Shown piece by piece: positions 24,621 to 32,851 of a DNA stretch of 41,582 nt. The stretch's first letter is position 1, and each line of letters starts with the position of its first letter. The stretch is from Streptomyces mutomycini (GTDB lineage: Bacteria > Actinomycetota > Actinomycetes > Streptomycetales > Streptomycetaceae), in the NCBI RefSeq assembly GCF_001700505.1, contig NZ_MAPV01000162.1:1-41582 (forward strand), written 5' to 3'. A program made the position numbers and the translations under genes. The notes beneath the pieces were generated by a model. It made no database searches, was not told the DNA's origin, and was given only the letters and a program-made list of their open reading frames with translations.

Positions 24621-26888
24621 CTACTTGACGGGTTCCGGTTCCGGCTGGCCGGCCGTCTCGGCGTCGTCCGCCGGGTCGGCGGGTGTCTTCACCGACTCGA
24701 GGAGCAGCTGGGAGACGTCGACGACCTGCACCGACTCCTTCGCCTGGCCGTCGTTCTTCTTGCCGTTGACCGAGTCGGTCAGCATGACGAGGCAGAACGG
24801 GCACGCGGTGGAGACGATGTCCGGGTTGAGGGAGAGGGCTTCGTCGACACGCTCGTTGTTGATGCGCTTGCCGATCCGCTCCTCCATCCACATCCGGGCA
24901 CCACCGGCACCGCAGCAGAAGCCGCGTTCCTTGTGGCGGTGCATCTCCTCGTTCCGCAGACCCGGGACCTTCGCGATGATCTCGCGCGGGGGCGTGTAGA
25001 TCTTGTTGTGACGGCCCAGGTAGCAGGGGTCGTGGTAGGTGATCAGACCCTCGACCGGCGTCACCGGGACGAGCCTGCCCTCGTCCACCAGGTGCTGGAG
25101 CAGCTGCGTGTGGTGGATGACCTCGTACTCGCCGCCGAGCTGCGGGTACTCGTTCGCGATGGTGTTGAAGCAGTGCGGGCACGTCGCGACGATCTTCTTC
25201 GTCGCCTTGGCCTTCTTGGTCGAGTCGTCCTCGTCGTCCTCGCCGAACGCCATGTTCAGCATCGCGACGTTCTCCTGGCCGAGCTGCTGGAACAGCGGCT
25301 CGTTGCCGAGGCGGCGGGCCGAGTCACCGGTGCACTTCTCGTCGCCGCCCATGATCGCGAACTTGACGCCCGCGATGTGGAGGAGCTCCGCGAAGGCCTT
25401 GGTGGTCTTCTTGGCGCGGTCCTCGAGGGCGCCCGCGCAGCCGACCCAGTACAGGTAGTCGATCTCGCTGAGGTCCTCGACGTCCTTTCCGACGATCGGG
25501 ACCTCGAAGTCGACCTCCTTGGTCCACTCGACGCGCTGCTTCTTGGCGAGCCCCCAGGGGTTTCCCTTCTTCTCCAGGTTCTTGAGCATCGTGCCCGCCT
25601 CGGACGGGAACGCGGACTCGATCATCACCTGGTAGCGGCGCATGTCGACGATGTGGTCGATGTGCTCGATGTCGACCGGGCACTGCTCCACGCACGCACC
25701 GCAGGTGGTGCACGACCACAGCACGTCCGGGTCGATGACGCCGTTCTCCTCGAGCGTCCCGACGAGGGGGCGCTCGGCCTCCGCGAGGGCGGCCGCGGGG
25801 ACGTCCTTGAGCTGTTCCTCGGTGGCCTTCTCGTTGCCCTCCATGTCCTTGCCGCCGCCGGCCAGCAGATACGGGGCCTTGGCGTGCGCGTGGTCGCGCA
25901 GGGACATGATCAGGAGCTTCGGGGAGAGCGGCTTGCCGGTGTTCCAGGCGGGGCACTGCGACTGGCAGCGACCGCACTCGGTGCACGTGGAGAAGTCGAG
26001 GATGCCCTTCCAGGAGAACTGCTCGACCTGGGAGACGCCGAAGGTGTCGTCCTCGCCCGGGTCCTCCCAGTCGATCTCCTTCCCGCCCGTGGTCATCGGC
26101 TGGAGCGCGCCGAGTGCGACCTCACCGTCGGCGTTCCGCTTGAACCAGATGTTCGGGAAGCCGAGGAAGCGGTGCCAGGCGACACCCATGTTGGTGTTGA
26201 GGGAGACCGTGATCATCCAGATCAGCGAGGTGCCGATCTTGACCATCGCGGTGAAGTAGATGAGGTTCTGGAGGGTGCCGAGCGTGATGCCCTTGAAGGC
26301 CAGGACCAGGGGGTACGAGACGAAGTACGCGGCCTCGTAGCCCTCGACGTGGTGGATCGCGCCCTCGAGGCCGCGCAGGGCCAGGATCGCCAGGCCGATG
26401 ACGAGGATGACGTACTCGACGAAGTACGCCTGCCAGGCCTTGGAGCCGGCGAAGCGCGACTTGCGGCCGGCCCGGGAGGGCAGGTTCAGCAGCCGGATGG
26501 CCATCAGCGTGACGATGCCGAGCACGGTCATGATGCCGATGAACTCGATGTACATCTCGAACGGCAGCCATCCGCCGACGATCGGCAGGACCCAGTCGGC
26601 CTGGAAGAGCTGTCCGTACGCCTGGAGCAGCGTCGGCGGCAGGGTCAGGAAGCCGATGGCGACGAACCAGTGGGCGAAGCCCACGATCCCCCACCGGTTC
26701 ATCCGGGTGTGGCCGAGGAACTCCTTGACCAGGGTGATCGTGCGCTGCTTGGGGTCGTCGGTGCGGCTGCCTGCCGGCACCGGTTGTCCGAGACGGACGA
26801 ACCGGTAGATCTGCGCGACGGCTCGGGCGATGAGCGCAACGCCGACGACGGTCAGCACCAGCGACACGATGATCGCGGCGAGTTGCAT
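24621..26888 (-). CDS. Membrane (Fe-S)-binding oxidoreductase, heterodisulfide-reductase-like (755 aa)
   Basis: A membrane electron-transfer protein fusing a b-type-cytochrome-like membrane domain to an HdrD-like part. Residues 1-240 contain about six helices. Two ferredoxin motifs follow, CTECGRCQSQCP and CTTCGACVEQCP, each CxxCxxCxxxCP and binding a 4Fe-4S cluster. Two CCG domains come next: CPHCFNTIANEYP with YHDPCYLGRHN, and GFCCGAGGARMWMEER with ACPFCLVML. The C-terminal 30 residues are acidic and disordered. This architecture is conserved across actinobacteria, where it probably passes electrons between the quinone pool and a cytosolic partner; its substrate is not known. Start: ATG 26888 has AGGAG seven bases upstream, better than the ATG at 26933. 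It is transcribed alone. Confidence 0.92.
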   Translation of the reverse strand: MQLAAIIVSLVLTVVGVALIARAVAQIYRFVRLGQPVPAGSRTDDPKQRTITLVKEFLGHTRMNRWGIVGFAHWFVAIGFLTLPPTLLQAYGQLFQADWVLPIVGGWLPFEMYIEFIGIMTVLGIVTLMAIRLLNLPSRAGRKSRFAGSKAWQAYFVEYVILVIGLAILALRGLEGAIHHVEGYEAAYFVSYPLVLAFKGITLGTLQNLIYFTAMVKIGTSLIWMITVSLNTNMGVAWHRFLGFPNIWFKRNADGEVALGALQPMTTGGKEIDWEDPGEDDTFGVSQVEQFSWKGILDFSTCTECGRCQSQCPAWNTGKPLSPKLLIMSLRDHAHAKAPYLLAGGGKDMEGNEKATEEQLKDVPAAALAEAERPLVGTLEENGVIDPDVLWSCTTCGACVEQCPVDIEHIDHIVDMRRYQVMIESAFPSEAGTMLKNLEKKGNPWGLAKKQRVEWTKEVDFEVPIVGKDVEDLSEIDYLYWVGCAGALEDRAKKTTKAFAELLHIAGVKFAIMGGDEKCTGDSARRLGNEPLFQQLGQENVAMLNMAFGEDDEDDSTKKAKATKKIVATCPHCFNTIANEYPQLGGEYEVIHHTQLLQHLVDEGRLVPVTPVEGLITYHDPCYLGRHNKIYTPPREIIAKVPGLRNEEMHRHKERGFCCGAGGARMWMEERIGKRINNERVDEALSLNPDIVSTACPFCLVMLTDSVNGKKNDGQAKESVQVVDVSQLLLESVKTPADPADDAETAGQPEPEPVK

Positions 26889-26980
26889 TTGGGGGCTCCT
26901 CGGGCCTGCGAGGGTGGGATCCAGCGCGTACAAGTGATTACTAAGCAGTAACTTAATCAGTCTGTGCTGACACTATCCAC

Positions 26981-27715
26981 TTATTCCGCCACGCTGTAGC
27001 CGGGCAGGCGGTGATCTGTGTCGCTCAGGTGAGCCTTCCCCGGGTGCCGCAGTCCGTGTACCGCCGTACGCAGGGGGATGAGTGCGGACTGCGCCAGGAT
27101 CGCCAGGTCCAGCCCGGTCCCATGATGCTCTGCGTAGTGAGCGTCGAGGAGGGCGGGTTCGTCCCAGGGCATTCCGGAGCGGGCGCGCACCTGTGCCAGG
27201 CCGGTCAGGCCCGGCCGGACGCTGTGCCGCCAGCGCCCGGCGGCGTGTCCCAGGAGGGTGGCCTCGTCCTTGGTGAGGGGTGCCGGGCCGACGAGGGAGA
27301 GCTCTCCCCGTACGACATGGGGCAGCCGGGACAGCAGGTCGAGGCGGAACCGCCGGGTGCGCAGTGAGCGCAGTTCGAAGGGGAGGCCGCCGAGGCCGAT
27401 CCGGGTCTCCCGGCTCAGTACGCACGCCCGGCCGCGGGGCGGGCGCAGGGCGAGGACCAGGGCGGCGACGGCGAGTGCGGGGGTCGTCAGGGCCAGGAGC
27501 GCCGAGCCGAGTGCCAGGTCCAGGGTCCGCTTGGCGGTCGTGGCCGCAAGGGTCCCGGTGACGCGTTCCGCCGTCGCGGTCGCCAGGGCCGTGGCTGCCC
27601 GGGTCGCTCCGGTCCGGATCACCCGGGCCCGGGGCATCCCGCTGGCACGGCCGGCCGGTCCCGGCGTGGCGGAGCGCCGTGTCCTTCGTGCCGCAGTCTG
27701 CTTCGCGTTCCGCAT
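26981..27715 (-). CDS. Sugar transferase family protein, catalytic motif degenerate (244 aa)
   Basis: Related to bacterial sugar transferases that place a sugar phosphate on undecaprenyl phosphate to begin a surface glycan. A basic N-terminus is followed by a membrane helix (about 70-92, ALGSALLALTTPALAVAALV) and the family's cytoplasmic motifs: SRETRIGLGGLPFELRSLRT, GELSLVGPAPL and RPGLTGLAQVRARSG. The usual Asp-Glu pair in LDELPQ reads LDLLSRLP here, and the R of SLVGPRP is Ala, so activity is doubtful. It starts at ATG 27715 with GCAGGTG upstream; the longer ORF to 28294 runs into the dnaK region and is not believable. Divergent from dnaK, with no glycan cluster nearby. Confidence 0.8.
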   Translation of the reverse strand: MRNAKQTAARRTRRSATPGPAGRASGMPRARVIRTGATRAATALATATAERVTGTLAATTAKRTLDLALGSALLALTTPALAVAALVLALRPPRGRACVLSRETRIGLGGLPFELRSLRTRRFRLDLLSRLPHVVRGELSLVGPAPLTKDEATLLGHAAGRWRHSVRPGLTGLAQVRARSGMPWDEPALLDAHYAEHHGTGLDLAILAQSALIPLRTAVHGLRHPGKAHLSDTDHRLPGYSVAE

Positions 27716-27916
27716 TGCACCTGCCCGGAGTCGATGAAGGGACGGTATGACCGTCTCGATGCAGTTTGTGACAGAACGATCCCACGGTGCGATGGTGGGT
27801 GGGGTGTGTGTGGCGCCCGGTGCAGGGCAGGTGTCGCGGGCCGAGGGCGCCCCGGCGGGTCCTTCTGATCGCCCAAACGCAGAGAATGCCTGGTCAGGGC
27901 ATGTGTGAGCATATAA

Positions 27917-27937
27917 GTTGAGCGTAAGTGGCTCAGG
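27917..27937 (+). promoter_or_regulatory. Degenerate second HAIR-like inverted repeat upstream of dnaK
   Basis: GTTGAGC-N7-GCTCAGG resembles the HspR operator CTTGAGT-N7-ACTCAAG in spacing and core (TTGAG/CTCA). It lies 32 bases upstream of the perfect copy. Several HspR sites precede dnaK in Streptomyces coelicolor, so a second site here is credible. Confidence 0.6.
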
Positions 27938-27941
27938 TCCT

Positions 27942-27970
27942 TTGACTCCGGGGTGGACGTCATGCATCCT
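27942..27970 (+). promoter_or_regulatory. Probable housekeeping promoter of the dnaK operon
   Basis: TTGACT (27942-27947), a 17-base spacer and CATCCT (27965-27970) resemble a vegetative promoter. The -10 box abuts the perfect HAIR element, so HspR bound there would block RNA polymerase. Confidence 0.5.
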
Positions 27971-27989
27971 TGAGTCAGATCCACTCAAG
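27969..27989 (+). promoter_or_regulatory. HAIR operator (HspR-binding site) of dnaK
   Basis: CTTGAGT-N7-ACTCAAG, a perfect match to the HspR consensus, 21 bases before the dnaK start codon. Binding by HspR (31791-32237), with DnaK as corepressor as known in Streptomyces, would couple the operon to free DnaK levels. Confidence 0.93.
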
Positions 27990-28010
27990 TAGTCAGTTGG
28001 AGGAATTGAA

Positions 28011-29858
28011 ATGGCACGTGCGGTCGGCATCGACCTGGGCACGACTAACTCCGTCGTCAGCGTTCTCGAAGGCGGCGAGCCCACCGTCATCACCAACGCC
28101 GAAGGCGCCAGGACCACGCCGTCCGTCGTCGCCTTCGCGAAGAACGGCGAGGTGCTGGTCGGCGAGGTCGCCAAGCGCCAGGCGGTCACCAACGTCGACA
28201 GGACGATCCGTTCGGTCAAGCGCCACATGGGCACTGACTGGAAGATCGAGCTCGACGGCAAGAACTTCAACCCGCAGCAGATGAGCGCCTTCATCCTGCA
28301 GAAGCTGAAGCGCGACGCCGAGTCCTACCTGGGCGAGAAGGTCACCGACGCGGTGATCACGGTCCCGGCGTACTTCAACGACTCCGAGCGTCAGGCGACC
28401 AAGGAGGCCGGTGAGATCGCGGGCCTCAACGTCCTGCGCATCGTCAACGAGCCGACCGCCGCCGCCCTGGCGTACGGCCTCGACAAGGACGACCAGACGA
28501 TCCTCGTCTTCGACCTCGGTGGCGGCACCTTCGACGTGTCCCTCCTGGAGATCGGCGACGGCGTCGTCGAGGTGAAGGCCACCAACGGTGACAACCACCT
28601 CGGTGGTGACGACTGGGACCAGCGGGTCGTCGACTACCTGGTGAAGCAGTTCGCCAACGGGCACGGCGTGGACCTGTCCAAGGACAAGATGGCTCTCCAG
28701 CGTCTCCGCGAGGCCGCGGAGAAGGCGAAGATCGAGCTCTCGTCCTCGACCGAGACCACGATCAACCTGCCCTACATCACGGCGTCCGCCGAGGGCCCGC
28801 TGCACCTGGACGAGAAGCTCACGCGCTCGCAGTTCCAGCAGCTGACCGCGGACCTCCTGGACCGCTGCAAGAACCCGTTCCACAACGTCATCAAGGACGC
28901 GGGCATCCAGCTCTCCGAGATCGACCACGTCGTTCTCGTCGGTGGCTCGACCCGTATGCCGGCCGTCGCCGAGCTCGTCAAGGAGCTCACGGGCGGCCAG
29001 GACGCCAACAAGGGTGTGAACCCGGACGAGGTCGTCGCCATCGGCGCCTCGCTCCAGGCCGGTGTCCTCAAGGGCGAGGTCAAGGACGTCCTGCTCCTCG
29101 ACGTGACCCCGCTGTCCCTCGGTATCGAGACCAAGGGAGGGATCATGACCAAGCTCATCGAGCGCAACACCACGATCCCGACCAAGCGTTCCGAGATCTT
29201 CACGACGGCCGAGGACAACCAGCCGTCCGTGCAGATCCAGGTCTACCAGGGCGAGCGCGAGATCGCGGCGTACAACAAGAAGCTCGGGATGTTCGAGCTC
29301 ACCGGTCTGCCGCCGGCCCCGCGTGGCGTGCCGCAGATCGAGGTCGCCTTCGACATCGACGCCAACGGCATCATGCACGTCGCTGCCAAGGACCTCGGCA
29401 CCGGCAAGGAGCAGAAGATGACCGTCACCGGTGGCTCCTCGCTGCCGAAGGACGAGGTCAACCGGATGCGTGAAGAGGCCGAGCAGTACGCCGACGAGGA
29501 CCACCGCCGTCGCGAGGCCGCCGAGTCCCGCAACCAGGGCGAGCAGCTCGTCTACCAGACGGAGAAGTTCCTCAAGGACAACGAGGACAAGGTCCCCGGC
29601 GACGTCAAGACGGAGGTGGAGACCGCGCTCACCGAGCTGAAGGAGAAGCTCAAGGGCGAGGACACCGCCGAGATCCGTACGGCCACCGAGAAGGTCGCTG
29701 CCGTCTCGCAGAAGCTGGGCCAGGCGATGTACGCCAACGCCGAGAGCGCTGCGCCGGGCGCCGAGGCGCCGGGTGACGGTCAGGCCAAGGCCGACGACGA
29801 CGTCGTCGACGCCGAGATCGTGGACGACGAGAAGGACACGAAGGGCGGTGCGGCGTGA
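28011..29858 (+). CDS. dnaK: Chaperone DnaK (Hsp70, 615 aa)
   Basis: An ATP-driven cytosolic chaperone that binds unfolded segments, with DnaJ delivering substrates and GrpE exchanging nucleotide. The Hsp70 signatures are visible: IDLGTTNSVVSVLEGG (5-20), VFDLGGGTFDVSLLEIGDG, and VVLVGGSTRMPAV. The linker DVLLLDVTPLSLGIET leads to the substrate-binding domain and a helical lid. The tail is acidic (DDDVVDAEIVDDEKDTKGGA), usual for DnaK. Length is normal. ATG 28011 follows GGAGG. First gene of dnaK-grpE-dnaJ-hspR; its stop overlaps the grpE start. In Streptomyces it also serves as corepressor for HspR. Confidence 0.98.
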   Translation: MARAVGIDLGTTNSVVSVLEGGEPTVITNAEGARTTPSVVAFAKNGEVLVGEVAKRQAVTNVDRTIRSVKRHMGTDWKIELDGKNFNPQQMSAFILQKLKRDAESYLGEKVTDAVITVPAYFNDSERQATKEAGEIAGLNVLRIVNEPTAAALAYGLDKDDQTILVFDLGGGTFDVSLLEIGDGVVEVKATNGDNHLGGDDWDQRVVDYLVKQFANGHGVDLSKDKMALQRLREAAEKAKIELSSSTETTINLPYITASAEGPLHLDEKLTRSQFQQLTADLLDRCKNPFHNVIKDAGIQLSEIDHVVLVGGSTRMPAVAELVKELTGGQDANKGVNPDEVVAIGASLQAGVLKGEVKDVLLLDVTPLSLGIETKGGIMTKLIERNTTIPTKRSEIFTTAEDNQPSVQIQVYQGEREIAAYNKKLGMFELTGLPPAPRGVPQIEVAFDIDANGIMHVAAKDLGTGKEQKMTVTGGSSLPKDEVNRMREEAEQYADEDHRRREAAESRNQGEQLVYQTEKFLKDNEDKVPGDVKTEVETALTELKEKLKGEDTAEIRTATEKVAAVSQKLGQAMYANAESAAPGAEAPGDGQAKADDDVVDAEIVDDEKDTKGGAA

Positions 29859-30502
29859 CCGAGGAGACTCCGGGCTTCGACGAGAAGCCTGACGTCCCCT
29901 CCGGCGCCGAAGCCGACGACGCCGAGCCGAAGGCAGCCGCACCCTCCGAGGAGGCGGCGGCCCCGGCCGGGGACGTACAGCAGACAGCGGCTCTGACGGC
30001 TCAGCTGGACCAGGTCCGTACCGCGCTCAACGAGCGCACGGGCGACCTCCAGCGGCTCCAGGCCGAGTACCAGAACTACCGTCGTCGGGTCGAGCGCGAC
30101 CGGGTCACGGTCAAGGAGGTCGCCGCGGCGAACCTCCTGACCGACCTCCTGCCCGTGCTCGACGACATCGGCCGGGCGCGGGAGCACGGCGAGCTCGTCG
30201 GCGGCTTCAAGGCGGTGGCCGAGTCGGTGGAGACGGTCGTCGCGAAGATCGGCCTCCAGCAGTTCGGCAAGGAGGGCGAGCCCTTCGACCCGACGATCCA
30301 CGAGGCCCTGATGCACTCGTACGCGCCGGACGTCACCGAGACGACCTGCGTGGCGATCCTGCAGCCCGGGTACCGCATCGGGGAGCGCACCATCCGCCCC
30401 GCGCGGGTGGCCGTGGCCGAGCCGCAGCCGGGCGCCACGCCCGCGGCGGCGAAGGAAGAGAAGGCAGACGACGAGGAGAGCGGTGGCACCGAAGAGGTCT
30501 GA
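29855..30502 (+). CDS. grpE: Nucleotide exchange factor GrpE (215 aa)
   Basis: Releases ADP from DnaK. An acidic, disordered N-terminus (about 1-45) leads to a long helix (LTAQLDQVRTALNERTGDLQ, then YQNYRRRVERD), the dimerising stalk. The beta head follows, with EGEPFDPTIHEALMHSY and a closing GYRIGERTIRPARVAVAEP, the GrpE signature region. The C-terminal 25 residues are Ala/Lys/Glu-rich. GTG 29855 overlaps the dnaK stop by four bases, so translation is coupled. Length is typical for actinobacteria. Confidence 0.97.
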   Translation: MTEETPGFDEKPDVPSGAEADDAEPKAAAPSEEAAAPAGDVQQTAALTAQLDQVRTALNERTGDLQRLQAEYQNYRRRVERDRVTVKEVAAANLLTDLLPVLDDIGRAREHGELVGGFKAVAESVETVVAKIGLQQFGKEGEPFDPTIHEALMHSYAPDVTETTCVAILQPGYRIGERTIRPARVAVAEPQPGATPAAAKEEKADDEESGGTEEV

Positions 30503-30595
30503 CATTCCGTCCGACCACTGCGGTGAACACCGACGGGGCGTGCGGCCGGCCACGGGGCCGGCCGCATGGCCGATCGTCCGGAAGGAGGGACGTCG

Positions 30596-31789
30596 ATGAG
30601 CACGAAGGACTTCGTCGAGAAGGACTACTACAAGGTTCTCGGCGTCCCCAAGGACGCCACCGACGCCGAGGTGAAGAAGGCGTACCGGAAGCTCGCCCGC
30701 GAGTACCACCCGGACGCCAACAAGAGTGACGCCAAGGCGGAGGAGCGCTTCAAGGAGATCTCCGAGGCGAACGACATCCTCGGTGACCCCAAGAAGCGCA
30801 AGGAGTACGACGAGGCGCGCGCCCTCTTCGGCAACGGAGGCTTCAGGGCGGGTCCCGGCGGTGCGGGCGGCAACTTCAACTTCGACCTGGGCGACCTCTT
30901 CGGAGGTGCCCCGGGTGGCGGCCAGGGTGCCGGCGCCGGTGGTTTCGGCGGTGGCGGCGGTGGCGGCCTGGGCGATGTCTTCGGCGGGCTGTTCAACCGC
31001 GGCGGTGCGGGCACACGTGTCCAGCCGCGGCGCGGCCAGGACATCGAGTCCGAGGTGACGCTCAGCTTCACCGAGGCGGTCGACGGGGCCACGGTCCCGC
31101 TGCGGATGTCCAGCCAGGCTCCCTGCAAGGCGTGTTCGGGCACCGGCGACAAGAACGGCACCCCGAGGGTCTGCCCGACGTGTGTCGGCACCGGTCAGGT
31201 CTCTCGCGGCACCGGAGGCGGGTTCTCGCTGACCGATCCCTGTGTGGACTGCAAGGGCCGGGGCCTCATCGCCCAGGACCCCTGCGACGTCTGCAAGGGC
31301 AGCGGCCGGGCGAAGTCGGCCCGCACGATGCAGGTCAGGATCCCCGCGGGGGTGCTGGACGGCCAGCGGATCAGGCTGCGCGGCAAGGGCAGTCCGGGCG
31401 AGCGCGGCGGCCCGGCCGGCGACCTCTATGTCGTCGTCCACGTCGACGCCCACCCCGTCTTCGGCCGCAAGGGCGACAACCTCACCGTCACCGTGCCCGT
31501 CACCTTCCCGGAGGCGGCGCTCGGCGGCGAGGTGAAGGTGCCCACGCTCGGCGGGCCTCCGGTCACCCTCAAGCTCCCTGCCGGTACGCCCAACGGACGT
31601 ACGATGCGGGCCCGGGGCAAGGGGGCCGTGCGTAAGGACGGCACCCGCGGCGACCTCCTGGTCACCGTCGAGGTGTCCGTGCCCACGGACCTCGGCCCGG
31701 AGGCGCAGGAAGCGCTGGAGACGTACCGGAAGGCGACCGCGGGGGAGGACCCGCGGGCGGAGCTGTTCCAGGCTGCGAAGGGAGCTTGA
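30596..31789 (+). CDS. dnaJ: Chaperone DnaJ (Hsp40, 397 aa)
   Basis: A type I DnaJ. The J domain spans about 9-75 with the HPD tripeptide in REYHPDANKSD; a Gly/Phe-rich linker follows (about 85-140, long glycine runs). Four zinc-finger repeats are visible: CKACSGTG, CPTCVGTG, CVDCKGRG, CDVCKGSG. The C-terminal substrate domains end the protein. ATG 30596 has a strong site (GGAAGGAGGGA); an in-frame ATG at 30566 would add ten residues but has no such site. It lies 93 bases after grpE and one base before hspR. Confidence 0.97.
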   Translation: MSTKDFVEKDYYKVLGVPKDATDAEVKKAYRKLAREYHPDANKSDAKAEERFKEISEANDILGDPKKRKEYDEARALFGNGGFRAGPGGAGGNFNFDLGDLFGGAPGGGQGAGAGGFGGGGGGGLGDVFGGLFNRGGAGTRVQPRRGQDIESEVTLSFTEAVDGATVPLRMSSQAPCKACSGTGDKNGTPRVCPTCVGTGQVSRGTGGGFSLTDPCVDCKGRGLIAQDPCDVCKGSGRAKSARTMQVRIPAGVLDGQRIRLRGKGSPGERGGPAGDLYVVVHVDAHPVFGRKGDNLTVTVPVTFPEAALGGEVKVPTLGGPPVTLKLPAGTPNGRTMRARGKGAVRKDGTRGDLLVTVEVSVPTDLGPEAQEALETYRKATAGEDPRAELFQAAKGA

Positions 31790-31790
31790 G

Positions 31791-32237
31791 ATGGACGGCC
31801 GTCGACGTAATCCGTACCAGCTGACAGACGAATCACCGGTGTACGTGATCTCGATCGCGGCCCAGCTCTCGGGCCTGCACCCGCAGACGCTGCGCCAGTA
31901 CGACCGCCTCGGCCTGGTCTCGCCCGACCGCACGGCGGGGCGCGGCCGGCGCTACTCGGCCCGTGACATCGAACTGCTGCGCACGGTGCAGCAGTTGTCG
32001 CAGGACGAGGGCATCAACCTGGCGGGCATCAAGCGCATCATCGAGCTGGAGAACCAGGTCGCCGCGCTCCAGCAGCGCGTGGCCGAGCTCTCGGCTGCGG
32101 TGGACGGCGCGGCCGTGGCCATGCAGCAGCGCGAGGCACAGGTGCACGCCTCCTACCGGCGTGACCTGGTGCCGTACCAGGACGTTCAGCAGGCCGGTGC
32201 GCTGGTGGTCTGGCGGCCGAAGAGGCCGAAGGGCTGA
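31791..32237 (+). CDS. hspR: Heat-shock repressor HspR (MerR family, 148 aa)
   Basis: The MerR-type winged-helix domain is at about 15-85: YVISIAAQLSGLHPQTLRQY followed by DRLGLVSPDRTAGRGRRYSA. A coiled coil comes next (IIELENQVAALQQRVAELSA), with a basic C-terminus (RPKRPKG). In Streptomyces, HspR represses dnaK, clpB and lon through HAIR sites and needs DnaK for tight binding. HAIR sites are present before dnaK (27969-27989) and clpB (35110-35130), so the circuit is complete within the window. The ATG is one base after the dnaJ stop. Confidence 0.96.
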   Translation: MDGRRRNPYQLTDESPVYVISIAAQLSGLHPQTLRQYDRLGLVSPDRTAGRGRRYSARDIELLRTVQQLSQDEGINLAGIKRIIELENQVAALQQRVAELSAAVDGAAVAMQQREAQVHASYRRDLVPYQDVQQAGALVVWRPKRPKG

Positions 32238-32250
32238 GCCGGCGGTGAAA

Positions 32251-32288
32251 GGGCCTGTCCCCGAGTCTCAGGACTCGGGGACAGGCCC
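32251..32288. terminator. Terminator after the dnaK-hspR operon
   Basis: A 17-base perfect stem (32251-32267 with 32272-32288), four-base loop TCAG, then CTTTC. It lies 13 bases after the hspR stop. The damaged LuxR gene on the other strand ends inside this hairpin, so it serves both directions. Confidence 0.88.
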
Positions 32289-32664
32289 TTTCGGCGTCGC
32301 GGTCGCATTGCCCGACTCGACATCACCGGACTCGGCATCGCCGGACTCGACGATGCCGGACTGCACGATCAGAACACCGAGGTGGGTGCGGCTGTCGGCG
32401 CCCAGAGTCTGCATCAGCTTGGCGATGTGGGCGCGGGGGCTGCAGCAGGTGGGCCAGTGCGGCGGACGGTGGGACGGGCCGCATCCACGCGTCGTCGCTC
32501 GTGTCCGGGTGGACGAGTGCCATGTCGATCAGGCACGCCGCCTGCGCCAGGGCGGTGCGAGGGGCGCGGCCGGTTCGGAGGGCTTCCTCATGCAGATGGA
32601 TCGCGGGCGCGCAGAGCTCCCTCAGGTCGTGCGGATGCGCCGGTTTTGTCCCATCGGTATCCAT
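32268..32664 (-). pseudogene. LuxR-type regulator remnant with internal deletion and frameshift
   Basis: A broken paralogue of the intact gene at 32852-33832. From ATG 32664 (GAGGGG upstream) the N-terminus matches the paralogue: KPAHPHDLRELC..., CLIDMALVHPDTSDDAWMRP, VPPSAALAHLLQ. It then jumps directly to the C-terminal recognition helix in another frame: RAHIAKLMQTLGADSRTHLG and VLIVQSGIVESG, against RAHIAKLSATLGSTSRAQLG and FLIARSGILDQD in the paralogue. About 200 residues between SAALA and RAHIAK are missing, with a frame change at the junction near 32440. The tail has a short repeat (GIVESGDAESGDVESG) and stops at 32268 inside the terminator. Almost certainly non-functional as a regulator. 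Confidence 0.75.
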
Positions 32665-32851
32665 ATGATGACCCCTCACTTTGTGCAGTGCAGGGAGATG
32701 ACGGTGGTGGAAGCGGCGCCGCCGGGAGAGTGTGGACGGGTCGGGCGAGAGCCGAACTCGCCCGGTGCGGATAGGACTTGGCTGCGTTCGCCCCCCCCTG
32801 AGCGCGGGTGGTCCGTCGGCCCGAGGCGTAAGTTCCTCGGGGCACGCGCGT

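Noticed and set aside
24933..26951. Plus-strand ORF of 672 codons opposite the Fe-S gene
   Set aside because: It is the antisense shadow of a gene with clear Fe-S and CCG motifs, a common artefact in high-GC DNA.
27993..29942. Minus-strand ORF of 649 codons opposite dnaK
   Set aside because: Antisense shadow of dnaK; composition is dominated by Leu, Val, Asp and Arg as expected from reversed high-GC codons.
29780..31933. Minus-strand ORF of 717 codons opposite grpE and dnaJ
   Set aside because: Shadow of two well-identified genes.
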